Positions 8,712 through 17,895 of a stretch of DNA of 64,000 bases are shown here, piece after piece. The stretch comes from [Leptolyngbya] sp. JSC-1 (GTDB lineage: Bacteria; Cyanobacteriota; Cyanobacteriia; Elainellales; Elainellaceae): positions 5,370,189 to 5,434,188 of the forward strand of contig KL662191.1 of assembly GCA_000733415.1 (NCBI GenBank), written 5' to 3'. Position numbers and translations under genes: made by a program. A model generated the notes under the pieces. It was not told where the DNA came from, did no database searches, and worked only from the letters and a program-made list of their open reading frames with translations. The first letter of the stretch is position 1. Every line of letters begins with the position of its first letter.

Positions 8712-10802
8712 TCACACTGGCATCTGCCAAAGCTTCACGGTTTTGTCCGAACTGCCGCTGATCAGAAATTTAGCATCAGGGCTGATAGCAATGGAGTTTA
8801 CCGTGTCCGTATGGTCAGACCAGGTGGTTAATACTTTGCCCGATGGCAGATCCCAAAGCTTGATTGTGCTGTCGCTGCTGCCGCTGATCAGGAGCCTGCC
8901 GTTTGGAGTGATTGCCAGTGTGTTGACGTCGCGGATATGTTCGCTGAAGGTGCGGATCAGTTCACCGGTTTGCACATTCCACAGTCGGATGGTTTTGTCT
9001 TTGCTGCCGGTGATCAAGGTTTGACCATCGGGAGTAAATACAATCGCATGGACCGGGTTTAGATGACCAATGAAAGTTTGCAGGTATTCGCCAGTCCGTA
9101 AGCTCCAAAGCTTTACCTTGTTATCTAGCCCGCCGCTGGCTAGGAGCTTACCGTCCGGGCTGATAGCAATAGCTTTGATCATGCCGGCTACTTCGGCCAA
9201 GGTTTTTAGTAGTGCGCCGGTGTTGGTGCTCCAGAGGCGAATCGTTCGATCTTCACCTCCGCTGACGAGCAGCTTTCCATCGGGGCTAATGGCTACCGCA
9301 TTCACATCCCGACTGTGACCAGTAAGTGCCCCTAGCAGCGCTCCATTTAGATAGCTCCAAACTCTTACTGTGTAGTCATCGCTGCCGCTGACAAGCGTGC
9401 GACCATCGGGACTAATGGCAATCGTATTGACACCCCGGTTATGCCCGGTCATGTTAAATAACAGTTCGCCTGTGTTGATGTTCCAGACTTTAATCGTGTC
9501 ATCCAAACTGCTGCTGGCAAAAGTGGGTGTATTGGGGCTGGCAACTACGCAGGTTACCCAAGAAGAATGGGCGTTGAAGGTATAGAGGCAGCGCGAGCCA
9601 CGAGACGCCGGAGGACGGATTGGATTGATTGGAGTGACGGCAGGGGGAACAGAGACATTGGCGGCGGGTGGGGCCGTAGGCGGCTTAGAAATGGGTGGAG
9701 TTGAAGTGGGCGGTTTAGAAGCCGGTGGTCTAGAGATCGGCGGCTGAGAAATCGGCGACTGGGAAATGGGAGGCCTAGATGTTATGGGTCTAGAAACGGG
9801 TTGACGGAGCGGTGGACTAGATGGTGTGGAGCCTCGCTGGGCTGTCGGTATCGCCGAGGGAGAAACCGGAGGAGGCGAGGCAGGCGTTGGTTTAGGGGTT
9901 GGCAGAAACGAATCAGCATTCAGGTCGCGCATCACTTCATCAGCAGACTGATAGCGCTCGTTAACCAGATCGCGGAGCATATTGTCCAGAATGTGGGCTA
10001 GCTGGTCACTGACAACTACACCTTTTTCGTGCTGCAAGTAATCGCGCCAAACCCAACGCCCATTTAGCGGATCGTAGAGGTTATCAGGGCGAGTTTCTGT
10101 CATCAAATGCAGGCAAGTGGCACCCAAACTATACAAATCGCTGGCTGGATATGCCTTACCGCCACGAAATTGTTCCATTGGCGCGTAGCCTTCTGTGCCA
10201 ATTCGAGTTCCTACTTCCCCAGCCGCCTCTTCCCGAATTTGCTTAGCAACACCGAAATCGATTAGCATCAACCGATCATCCGTCTGACGGCGCAGAATGT
10301 TCATTGGCGTGATGTCTCGGTGGATCACCTGATGTCGATGTACAAACCTGAGAATTGGCAGCACATCGGCCAGCACATCGCGAATTTGACGTTCATTAAA
10401 CGCGCCATGCTGTTTCATCTCTTGGAGCAGACTCTGGCCTTCAATGAATTGCTGCACTAGATAGAGGTAGCCATCCTGCTCAAAATAGGCCAATAGGGCT
10501 GGGATTTGGGCATGCTCTCCCAATTCATGCAGCCGCACCGCTTCCTGGTTAAACAGGCGCACTGCTTTTTCCAGTGACTTTGTGCCTTGGACCTGAGGTG
10601 AAAACTGCTTGATCACACAGCGAGATTTTAGCCGGTCTTCATCCAACGCCAAGTAGGTTCTGCCAAATCCCCCTTGCCCCAGCAACTGTACAGCCTGATA
10701 GCGGCCTCTCAACAGGCTCAAGGGTGTACCGCAGTTCTGGCAAACCTTTGTATTATCTGAATTGAGAGGTTTCTGGCATTGGGGATTGAGACAGCAGATC
10801 AT
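8712..10802 (-). CDS. Zinc-ribbon Ser/Thr protein kinase with seven WD40 repeats
   Basis: Hanks-type Ser/Thr kinase of the large cyanobacterial WD40 group, 696 residues. In order: an N-terminal zinc-ribbon-like pair of Cys motifs (C4/C9 and C21/C24); a kinase domain at about 35-290 with the Gly loop GQGGFG (42-47), Lys65, HRD at 161-163, Asn168 and DFG at 182-184; a Pro/Ser-rich linker of about 100 residues with repeated PPIS/PPTS units; and seven WD40 repeats (about 405-696), one closed propeller. The catalytic loop reads HRDITPMN, with Thr in place of the usual Lys of HRDLKPxN. No transmembrane helix is visible, so it is probably cytoplasmic, with the propeller as sensor or substrate platform. 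The target is unknown. Confidence 0.92.
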   Translation of the reverse strand: MICCLNPQCQKPLNSDNTKVCQNCGTPLSLLRGRYQAVQLLGQGGFGRTYLALDEDRLKSRCVIKQFSPQVQGTKSLEKAVRLFNQEAVRLHELGEHAQIPALLAYFEQDGYLYLVQQFIEGQSLLQEMKQHGAFNERQIRDVLADVLPILRFVHRHQVIHRDITPMNILRRQTDDRLMLIDFGVAKQIREEAAGEVGTRIGTEGYAPMEQFRGGKAYPASDLYSLGATCLHLMTETRPDNLYDPLNGRWVWRDYLQHEKGVVVSDQLAHILDNMLRDLVNERYQSADEVMRDLNADSFLPTPKPTPASPPPVSPSAIPTAQRGSTPSSPPLRQPVSRPITSRPPISQSPISQPPISRPPASKPPTSTPPISKPPTAPPAANVSVPPAVTPINPIRPPASRGSRCLYTFNAHSSWVTCVVASPNTPTFASSSLDDTIKVWNINTGELLFNMTGHNRGVNTIAISPDGRTLVSGSDDYTVRVWSYLNGALLGALTGHSRDVNAVAISPDGKLLVSGGEDRTIRLWSTNTGALLKTLAEVAGMIKAIAISPDGKLLASGGLDNKVKLWSLRTGEYLQTFIGHLNPVHAIVFTPDGQTLITGSKDKTIRLWNVQTGELIRTFSEHIRDVNTLAITPNGRLLISGSSDSTIKLWDLPSGKVLTTWSDHTDTVNSIAISPDAKFLISGSSDKTVKLWQMPV

Positions 10803-11540
10803 AGCAGGTAGCGCACTATGGCATTAGATGAATGATTCACCCTGCGGCGGGTTTGTATCAGAGGGTAAGGCAATGAAACGAAGCCAAGCAAGCAAAATTG
10901 AGGGCTGAATCGCACAGTCAGTGGATGAAGTTTACTATATTGCAGGTTCAATGGAATGCATAAGGAGGACTATGACAATCTCCACTAGCTTGCCATCTTA
11001 GGCTGAAGCAGGCTCTGAAATCCGTCCCTGTAGGGTTGTCATTGTCCTTTCTGTGAGCTAGCACACCTCTGTGAGCCAGCACACCGATGAAGATGAATCT
11101 GCACTGTATGTTAGCCACACGCCTACCAATAAATTTCCCTAGTCAACTTCCAGACCCAACAGCCCATAATTCAAATCTTAATCGGGATTAGATGCAGGAC
11201 AAAATTGAATTTTTGAGCTGTAGGAATCATCAATAGTGACTAAAAGTGATTAAAGTGATAAACAGTTTAATTGTGTTTCTAATTGTATGAGCAATGGCGG
11301 GAACAGAATTCATGGCATTGTTTCAGTTCCACGCTGTGAGTGGCAGCTATCTGAGTCACAGGGGTGGCAGGATATAAATCACTGTGAAAAGTGAGCGCTA
11401 ATGGTGCTAGCACTTCAGATTTGGCAACGCAGAATCGCAGTTTTAGCAAGTTACAAACGGCTTTCCAGTAAAGAGTGATGGTTAGACGCTTGGCTTAAGT
11501 TGACAGACCATTGTTAAACCTGCAAGCAACGTTTTGCCTC
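10803..11540. other. Intergenic region, nothing recognised
   Basis: About 740 bases between two minus-strand genes. It should hold the kinase promoter at its left end. No ORF of substance, RNA gene or clear hairpin was seen. Confidence 0.5.
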
Positions 11541-12434
11541 TCAATTCAAGATGCTCAAGCTGCCTTGATCGCCATCCAACTCGACTGGAACACCGACCGG
11601 CAGAGCTGCATTGACGCCTTCATGGCCAAAGGGTAATTCGGCAACGACCGGTATTTCTAAATCCGAGAGGCGCTCGCGCAGCACCTCAGGGGTTGTAAAG
11701 CTAGGAATTCCAGGGGTAGGGTCACACTGACTGAACCGTCCTAGCGCAATTCCCTTAACGCCATCGAAAGCACCCATCATGCGCCACTGTGTCAACATTC
11801 GATCGATGCGGTAGGGGGCCTCGGAGACATCCTCAAACGCTAGAATCGCTCCGGTCAGATCCGGTTGAACCGAGGTGCCCAGCAGGTGAGTTGCAACGGT
11901 GAGGTTGGCGGGCAGCAGGATCCCACGAGCTTGTCCACCGCCCCAACCTTCTCCTTGCAGCGGAGCGATATCTCGCCCTTCAACCCAATCAAACAAGCGC
12001 TGCACCGACCAATCCGGCTCGACGTAGAGCGTGGTCAATAAAGGTGCATGCACACCGGCAACCCCTTCAAGCGCCAAACTCCACAGCAAGCTGGTAATAT
12101 CCGAAAAGCCGATCAGCCACTTGGGTTCAGACAAATTCCACTGCCAGTTTTCCAGCAGTCTTGCGCCCCCATAGCCACCCCGCAGGCATAGCAAACCGCG
12201 ACAGTCTGGATCCTGTAGCGCTTGACGCAGCTTATGGCGACGGTCCGCATCGGTTCCAGCTAAGTAACCCCAGCGGGCGTCATAGCCAGGGGCAAGCTTC
12301 AGTTGATAGCCGCGAGCCTCCCAGATCTGAATTCCTTTTTCAAATGAAGCTCGCTCTCGCAAAGCACCGCTGGGAGCAATTACATTCAGCCAATCACCTG
12401 GTTTGAGAGGTGGCGGCAGCCGACAAATCTGCAT
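11541..12434 (-). CDS. LD-carboxypeptidase (peptidase family S66)
   Basis: Cytoplasmic muramoyl-tetrapeptide carboxypeptidase, which removes the terminal D-Ala from recycled tetrapeptides. The 297-residue length is normal. The Ser-Glu-His triad is complete: S111 in GFSDITSLL, E201 in FEDVSEAPYRIDRML and H271 in PFGHEGVNAALPVG. The N-terminal LKPGDWLNVIAPSG is the family start. It lies 23 bases downstream of crtB on the same strand and is probably cotranscribed with it, although the two functions are unrelated. Confidence 0.93.
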   Translation of the reverse strand: MQICRLPPPLKPGDWLNVIAPSGALRERASFEKGIQIWEARGYQLKLAPGYDARWGYLAGTDADRRHKLRQALQDPDCRGLLCLRGGYGGARLLENWQWNLSEPKWLIGFSDITSLLWSLALEGVAGVHAPLLTTLYVEPDWSVQRLFDWVEGRDIAPLQGEGWGGGQARGILLPANLTVATHLLGTSVQPDLTGAILAFEDVSEAPYRIDRMLTQWRMMGAFDGVKGIALGRFSQCDPTPGIPSFTTPEVLRERLSDLEIPVVAELPFGHEGVNAALPVGVPVELDGDQGSLSILN

Positions 12435-12457
12435 CCTACATCACCAATAACCGCTGA

Positions 12458-13387
12458 CTACAGCACCTCAGCCCGCAATTTAGCCAGCGGCAAATATAGC
12501 AATTTGCGCCAGCCTGGAACATAAGCCCGCTTGCAAAACACATCGTACTGGTTTTGTTCAATCACATCTAGAATGCCGCGATAGAGCATCAGAGCTGCCC
12601 AAACCGGGAATCGGGCATCCGGACTCAGCAAACTAATGCCGCTTTCAGCCTCGCTAAAAAAACGACGAGCACGAGCGATCTGAAACTGCATTAAGGCCCG
12701 CCAGCGCTCATCAACTACGCCATTCAGCAACTCCTTCTCGCTGTACTTGAAACGCTCCAAGTCTTCAAGCGGAATATAAATGCGGCCACGGCGAGCGTCT
12801 TCTCCAACATCGCGCAGAATATTGGTGAGTTGATTGGCAATTCCTAGGGCAACGGCCTCTGGTTCAGGATTTCTAGCGGTTTGTGACTGGCTCCAGGGGG
12901 TTGAGCGGTGGCTATCATCTACTCCCATTACCGGAGTGGTCATCAGGCCAACGGTTCCGGCCACGCGGTAGCAGTAGAGCTTTAGCTCTTCAAAGGTTTC
13001 GTAACGACTGCGGTACAAATCCATGCGCTGCCCAGCAATCATGTCCCGAAAGGGTTGGATGTTGATTGGAAACCGTTGCAGTGTGTCTACCAGAGCAACG
13101 TCCACATCCTCGATTGGCTGTCCGGCAAAGACCGATTCCAAATGCTGTTCCCATTCGTCTAGGGTGGCATTGGTCGTCAGCTCGGAACGAGGGCCATCGA
13201 CTAGCTCATCCGTGCGGCGACACCAGACGTAAATTGCCCAGATCGCTCGACGCTTTGCTTCGGGCATCAGGAGAGTGCCTAAATAAAACGTCTTGGAATA
13301 CTCTGCCGTGATTTGGCGACAAAGTTCGTAGGCATCCTCCAGAGGAGCCAGAGTCGTTATACGGGGAGATTCAGGCAGTTGCAGCAT
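12458..13387 (-). CDS. crtB: Phytoene synthase (CrtB)
   Basis: Condenses two geranylgeranyl diphosphates to phytoene, the first committed step of carotenoid synthesis. The 310-residue product from the ATG at 13387 shows both Asp-rich substrate-Mg motifs: DELVD at 60-64 and DVGED at 193-197. It also has the YCYRVAGTVGLM helix and the LTNILRDVGEDARRGRIYIP block. The frame stays open to 13543 and could start earlier, but the extra 52 residues are Cys/Phe-rich and untypical. crtP lies upstream on the same strand, the classic cyanobacterial crtP-crtB order, here with a 315-base spacer. The LD-carboxypeptidase follows. Confidence 0.95.
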   Translation of the reverse strand: MLQLPESPRITTLAPLEDAYELCRQITAEYSKTFYLGTLLMPEAKRRAIWAIYVWCRRTDELVDGPRSELTTNATLDEWEQHLESVFAGQPIEDVDVALVDTLQRFPINIQPFRDMIAGQRMDLYRSRYETFEELKLYCYRVAGTVGLMTTPVMGVDDSHRSTPWSQSQTARNPEPEAVALGIANQLTNILRDVGEDARRGRIYIPLEDLERFKYSEKELLNGVVDERWRALMQFQIARARRFFSEAESGISLLSPDARFPVWAALMLYRGILDVIEQNQYDVFCKRAYVPGWRKLLYLPLAKLRAEVL

Positions 13388-13702
13388 TACATCGCAAGCT
13401 GAGGGTTGACGAAAGATTTTAGAGGTTGGACTTTTGAACTTGAAATGGATGGCATTGAGGCAATTCGTACATACTTTAACCTCTGGATGGACAGAAAAAA
13501 CGTTCCAGCTAAAAGAGTCGTAGCAGCCCTCAATGAAACTCAATTCAAAATCAAAATCTCAAATCCAAAATCGATTGGCGGGCAAACTGACTTCGGTCAG
13601 AAAAATCGGCTATCAGCTATTCTCCTATGAAGGTGCAATCAAAAGCAGCAACTCAGGGTGATTTGCGCTGTCCAATTGCGAATTTACCCTCTTTAGGCCA
13701 AC
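13388..13702. other. crtP-crtB spacer with short A-rich repeats
   Basis: The 315-base gap contains a degenerate heptamer-like run at 13542-13572 (TCAAAATCAAAATCTCAAA type), of the short tandem repeat sort common between cyanobacterial genes. It may also hold an internal promoter for crtB. Confidence 0.5.
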
Positions 13703-15121
13703 TCAGGACGCCGTTGCCAAGTCTTTGACCGTTGCGTGGCTGAGCTGCGTTTCCCGACTGTCAATCGCTGCTGCTGCCAGTTTTCCGGATAGCACGGCTC
13801 CTTCCATGCTGCCTAAATAGCGCTGCATCGTGTAACTCCCCGCTAGGAAGAAATTCGAGATGGGCGTCACTTGATCCGGACGATAGGCTTGGCTGCCGGG
13901 AGCGGCTGTATAAACCGACCGGGGTGTTTTCACCACCTTGTACTTGCGCAGCTGGGCTGGGTTTTCGGTCCCAAAGTGCTGCGGGAACAGTTTCTCGAGT
14001 TCCTTCATTGTGGCGGCAATAATTTCTTCGTCCGATTTGTCGATCCAGTCTTTTGCAGGAGCCAACACGAGTTCCAGCATCGAGCGCTCAGGATCGGCAT
14101 ACTCTTTGCAGGTGATGCTCATATCGGCATAGACGCTGAGCAGATCAGAGCGCGAGAACAGGAGCTGATCGACATCGGTCAGCTTACGGTCAAACCAGAG
14201 ATGCAGATTAATCACCGGCACACCTTCTAGGCCATCCAGCTTCTGGAAAAACTCAATCGACCGCCATTCTGAAGGCAACAACGCTTTAACCACATCCACT
14301 GACATGGCCGAAACATACGCGTCGGCGGTAATCACCTCATCCGGGGCACCATCTAGGCCGCGAATCAAGAAACCGCGCACGCTGCCGTCTTCATTCAGCA
14401 AAATCTGCTTTAAGGGTTTCTTCAGGTGCACTTGGCCGCCACGTGCTTCGATGTACTCTACAATCGGCTGGCAGAGGCGCTCGGTAGGAGACCCATCTAA
14501 AAACGCGATTTTGGACCCGTATCGTTCCTGCAAAAAACGGTTCAGAGCCGTTAACGGTACCGTGGCCGAAACATCTTCGGGGTTGATGAACGTCAACGCT
14601 TTAGAAGCAGCAATAAAAATATCGCTGTTGACCCGCTCATCGATGCCCTGTCGTCTTAGCCACTCCAGCAAGCTGTACTGATCCATGTCCTCAACATACT
14701 TTTGTCCCCGCACAATAGCAGGTAGCAACCCAACCGCAAAGCGAATCTTCTGCTCCCAGGTCAGCATGTCGTTGTTGCGCAGAATCGACACGATCACATT
14801 CAAGGGAGAGGGAATATCGGGCACGTCAAACCGGGATAGAACGCCGGGTTTGTCGGGTTGATTAAAAATCAGGGTGTGCTGCTTCCACTGCAAGCGGTCC
14901 TCGATGCCTAGCTCTTTCAGCAGTTGCAACATGTTGGGATAGGCCCCAAAAAAAGCATGTAATCCCGTTTCGTACCAGTCTCCGTCTGCGTCTTTCCAAG
15001 CTGCCACCAAACCGCCCAAGACATCACGACTCTCTAAAACAATGGGGGTATGTCCGGCATCTGTAAGATATTTGGCACAAGCTAGACCCGCTAGTCCTGC
15101 TCCGGCGATTGCAACTCGCAT
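13703..15121 (-). CDS. crtP: 15-cis-phytoene desaturase (CrtP/Pds)
   Basis: FAD- and plastoquinone-dependent plant-type phytoene desaturase, converting phytoene to zeta-carotene at the thylakoid or cytoplasmic membrane. The 472-residue length is standard. The dinucleotide-binding fold starts at residue 3 (VAIAGAGLAGLACAKYL), followed by VLESRDVLGGLVAAW, ETGLHAFFGAYPN and the C-terminal FAD-contact block FFLAGSYTMQRYLGSMEGAV. The ATG at 15121 is the family start. It is the first gene of crtP-crtB-LD-carboxypeptidase, divergent from the SpoIID-like gene at 15395 across 273 bases that must hold both promoters. Confidence 0.96.
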   Translation of the reverse strand: MRVAIAGAGLAGLACAKYLTDAGHTPIVLESRDVLGGLVAAWKDADGDWYETGLHAFFGAYPNMLQLLKELGIEDRLQWKQHTLIFNQPDKPGVLSRFDVPDIPSPLNVIVSILRNNDMLTWEQKIRFAVGLLPAIVRGQKYVEDMDQYSLLEWLRRQGIDERVNSDIFIAASKALTFINPEDVSATVPLTALNRFLQERYGSKIAFLDGSPTERLCQPIVEYIEARGGQVHLKKPLKQILLNEDGSVRGFLIRGLDGAPDEVITADAYVSAMSVDVVKALLPSEWRSIEFFQKLDGLEGVPVINLHLWFDRKLTDVDQLLFSRSDLLSVYADMSITCKEYADPERSMLELVLAPAKDWIDKSDEEIIAATMKELEKLFPQHFGTENPAQLRKYKVVKTPRSVYTAAPGSQAYRPDQVTPISNFFLAGSYTMQRYLGSMEGAVLSGKLAAAAIDSRETQLSHATVKDLATAS

Positions 15122-15394
15122 GTATTGCTTTTACCTTCAGTGATGGGTGTCAGTGATTTGCGTCGTATTGACTCTCATATTATATGTTGCAAACTGTTAC
15201 ATTTCGACCCGATTCCCGTGAGAATCTAAAGGAAAGATAAAAAGGTAAAAGTGGATCCGGATGTAAGATACAAGATTTGAGGGCTATATGCATTGACTCC
15301 TAAGCTAGGTCCTATAGCGGTCCTATAGCTGGACCGCTGGATCAGAGCAATGAGTGGGTCAAGGCAATCAGCCGTGTTGTGCTGGGTGAATTCT

Positions 15395-16498
15395 ATGGCG
15401 AAACCGCAATTTGTTCAGTTTTTCAAACGTTATCCTTGGCTGTTGCTGCTTCTACTAGCTGTGCTGCAATTAGCCGGAGTGCTGATCTTTCTAAATTTGC
15501 AGCGCCAATCCTCGTCTTCAGCCCCCAGCCTGTCTGGTTCACCTGCGTCAACACCTTCTCCAGTCTCGTCTTTAGCAGCCCCAGTCCAGCCAACTCCCAC
15601 ACCCGGTAAGCGAGCCACCAAAACCCAAGCTCCGCCATCGGCCACTGCCCCAGGGCCAGAACAATCAACACAACCGGCTTCTCCTCAGCCCAAACCCTCC
15701 TTGACCGCAGAGCAAAAGGCAATCAATGAGCGATACAAGCAATCTTTTGTCAGTCCGGCGACGGCAGTAGATACTTTGATTGAAATGCGGGTGGCGATTG
15801 CAGAAGGAGTGCCGGCCTTGTCGCTTGGCAGTTCCACCCCAGCCACATTGATGGACCAGAACCGTAAACCTCTATTAACTCTCTCTGCTGAGACTCGGTA
15901 CACTGCTCAACCAAGTGGAAATGGTACTGCCCTAGATGGATCGCAACTCCCTGCGGTCGTGCTGGTGGAACCGAGTCAGAATGGCCTGCTCTATTTGGGC
16001 GATCGAGCCTATCGCGGGCGGTTGCTGTTGGTGAATGATGCGGGCAAACTTTGGGCGGTGAATTTGGTCAACTTGCGCAACTACTTGCACAGCGTGGTGG
16101 CGAGTGAAGTGTCACCCAGTTGGCATCCGGAAGCGCTGAAAGCTCAGGCAGTGGCGGCTCGCTCCTATGCGCTGACCTATTACTTCAAGCCCATGAGTTC
16201 GTTGTTCCACCTGGGTGCTACCGAATACTATCAAGTCTATAGCGGCATCAATCGGGAAGCACCCGAAACCAACCAAGCGGTAGATGCAACGTCAGGACAG
16301 TTTGTCAGCTACCGGGGTGGGATTGTCGAGTCTCTCTATGCGGCATCGGATGACATTGTGGCAGAAGCCTTTCAGGGTCACGGCATGAGTCAACTTGGGG
16401 CGCTGAGTTTAGCTGAAGAAGGGTACAACTATCAACAAATTCTAGCTAACTACTATCCCGGTACTGGACTCGGTCAGATTGTTCAGGATTATGAATGA
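15395..16498 (+). CDS. SpoIID/LytB-domain protein, short form, membrane-anchored
   Basis: Second SpoIID/LytB homologue in the window. From the ATG at 15395 it has 367 residues: a short basic N-terminus, one membrane anchor (YPWLLLLLLAVLQLAGVLIFL) and a Pro/Ser/Thr-rich periplasmic stalk of about 80 residues. The catalytic-type domain follows, with NLRNYLHSVVASEVSP, HPEALKAQAVAARSYALTYY and the terminal HGMSQLGALSLAEEGYNYQQ. Compared with the 1237 protein, the segment between ESLY and HGMSQ is very short (AASDDIVAEAFQG), a compact version. An in-frame ATG at 15350 would place 15 residues before the anchor and is less likely. It probably acts on peptidoglycan; this is inferred from the family. 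Confidence 0.87.
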   Translation: MAKPQFVQFFKRYPWLLLLLLAVLQLAGVLIFLNLQRQSSSSAPSLSGSPASTPSPVSSLAAPVQPTPTPGKRATKTQAPPSATAPGPEQSTQPASPQPKPSLTAEQKAINERYKQSFVSPATAVDTLIEMRVAIAEGVPALSLGSSTPATLMDQNRKPLLTLSAETRYTAQPSGNGTALDGSQLPAVVLVEPSQNGLLYLGDRAYRGRLLLVNDAGKLWAVNLVNLRNYLHSVVASEVSPSWHPEALKAQAVAARSYALTYYFKPMSSLFHLGATEYYQVYSGINREAPETNQAVDATSGQFVSYRGGIVESLYAASDDIVAEAFQGHGMSQLGALSLAEEGYNYQQILANYYPGTGLGQIVQDYE

Positions 16499-16508
16499 GG
16501 CTACTCGA

Positions 16509-17624
16509 TTAATCCGACTCCGAGGTCATTACCTCATCTATGTCCTGATAGAGGTGGCGCAGGGTTTGTTTTTCGGTGCGGCGGGAGGGGCGGCGATATT
16601 TTTTGGCTGCTAGCTTTGGTTCGCTGATGATTTGGCCTTCGCCTTTGGTTTTTAGCTTGGTGGTAGCTTCGGCATCACTGGAGCGATCGAGAGCCTGTTG
16701 ATGGGCCATTACTTCGTCGAGAAACATCAGGTAATGGTCGTAGCGTTCCCAATCGCCGCGAACCGCACAGTTTGGCTCATCTCGGTGCAGACAGTCGCTG
16801 AACTGGCAGTTTGCTTTGGCTAACCGCTGACGGGCTTCAGGGAAATAATCGGCTAGCTCTGCCGGGGCGCAGGTGAGGTCGGGTTGGTTAAAGCCCGGTG
16901 TATCGGCCAGCAAGCCACCCGATGGCAGCTCAAACAATTCCACATGCCGAGTCGTATGACGACCGCGCCCCAGTTTGCCAGATACAGCTCCAGTGCGCAG
17001 CTCCACTTTGGGAATCAGGCGATTAATTAGACTCGACTTACCCACGCCCGAAGGACCAGAAATCACCGTGATTTTGTTCGCTAGGACTGTTTCTATAGCT
17101 GTTAACCCCTGGCGTTGACGCAGACTGATCAAGATTGGCTGGTAGCCCCACTGGTTGAGGCGATCAGTCCACTGCTGCTGGTCTTCCTGAGAAACTAAAT
17201 CGCGCTTGTTGAGGCAGAGCGTAATTTCTAGGTCAGTGGATTCGGCTTTGACCAAAAAACGGCTGAGCTGGATCGGGTCTAGCGTCGGTTCGGAAAGGGC
17301 AAATACTAGCAGAATCTGATCCACATTGGCGATCGGTGGACGATCGAGTTCGGTTTGGCGGGGAAAGACCTGAGCGATGGCACCCCGTTGAGCTAGCCAA
17401 TCAGGTTCTTCCACCTCGACTCGGTCTCCTACCATCACCTGCTGACCGATTTTTTTCAGGCGAGTGCGGCGTGTACAGAGCAGCAGATTCGACTGGGCTG
17501 CATCCGGTAAGGGAGGTGTTAATTGAACCCAGTAAAAGTTAGCCTGAGCAGCTACTACCGTTCCAATCAGAGAGTCAGCGACGGCTGGTTCCGACCATTG
17601 GTCAGTAGTTTCGGCCTCGCTCAT
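16509..17624 (-). CDS. rsgA: Ribosome small-subunit-dependent GTPase A (RsgA)
   Basis: Late 30S ribosome-assembly GTPase with the circularly permuted G-motif order. An OB-fold (about 18-90) is followed by G4 NKRD at 139-142, G1 GPSGVGKSS at 190-198, G2 region GRGRHTTRH and G3 DTPGF at 241-245. A C-terminal zinc site is formed by C273, C278, H280 and C286. At 371 residues it has a charged C-terminal extension rich in Lys/Arg after the zinc domain. It is the last gene of the grpE-dnaK-dnaJ-tusA-like-rsgA run and lies 10 bases after the TusA-like gene, so it is probably cotranscribed with it. Confidence 0.95.
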   Translation of the reverse strand: MSEAETTDQWSEPAVADSLIGTVVAAQANFYWVQLTPPLPDAAQSNLLLCTRRTRLKKIGQQVMVGDRVEVEEPDWLAQRGAIAQVFPRQTELDRPPIANVDQILLVFALSEPTLDPIQLSRFLVKAESTDLEITLCLNKRDLVSQEDQQQWTDRLNQWGYQPILISLRQRQGLTAIETVLANKITVISGPSGVGKSSLINRLIPKVELRTGAVSGKLGRGRHTTRHVELFELPSGGLLADTPGFNQPDLTCAPAELADYFPEARQRLAKANCQFSDCLHRDEPNCAVRGDWERYDHYLMFLDEVMAHQQALDRSSDAEATTKLKTKGEGQIISEPKLAAKKYRRPSRRTEKQTLRHLYQDIDEVMTSESD

Positions 17625-17634
17625 ACCGCAGTTT

Positions 17635-17895
17635 TCATCCTCTTACGCTCTGCTCGACTGGACGACGCACCTGCAAAGCGAAAAATTGCTGGCGGTCCTC
17701 GATCTGCTCGATGCCGTAGCCTTCCATCCGCAAGCTATCAGGCACCTGCTCAATCGGTTCACCCGGATCTAGCCACACTTCTAGCAACGAACCGGGTGGC
17801 ATTCTTTCCAATCGCAATTTGGTACGCACAAAGTTGAGCGGACAGGGCGTGCCCCGCAGATCAAGCTGAGCATCGGGCTGTTGCAATCCGGTCAT
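17635..17895 (-). CDS. TusA/SirA-like sulfurtransferase-family protein
   Basis: Small 86-residue protein of the TusA (SirA/YedF) fold, whose active Cys carries persulfide in sulfur transfer. The conserved block reads DLRGTPCPLNFVRTKLRLE with Cys18. The second Pro of the canonical CPxP motif is Asn here (CPLN). The start ATG overlaps the dnaJ stop by 4 bases, indicating translational coupling, and rsgA follows after 10 bases. Whether it works in tRNA thiolation or elsewhere cannot be told from the sequence. Confidence 0.85.
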   Translation of the reverse strand: MTGLQQPDAQLDLRGTPCPLNFVRTKLRLERMPPGSLLEVWLDPGEPIEQVPDSLRMEGYGIEQIEDRQQFFALQVRRPVEQSVRG

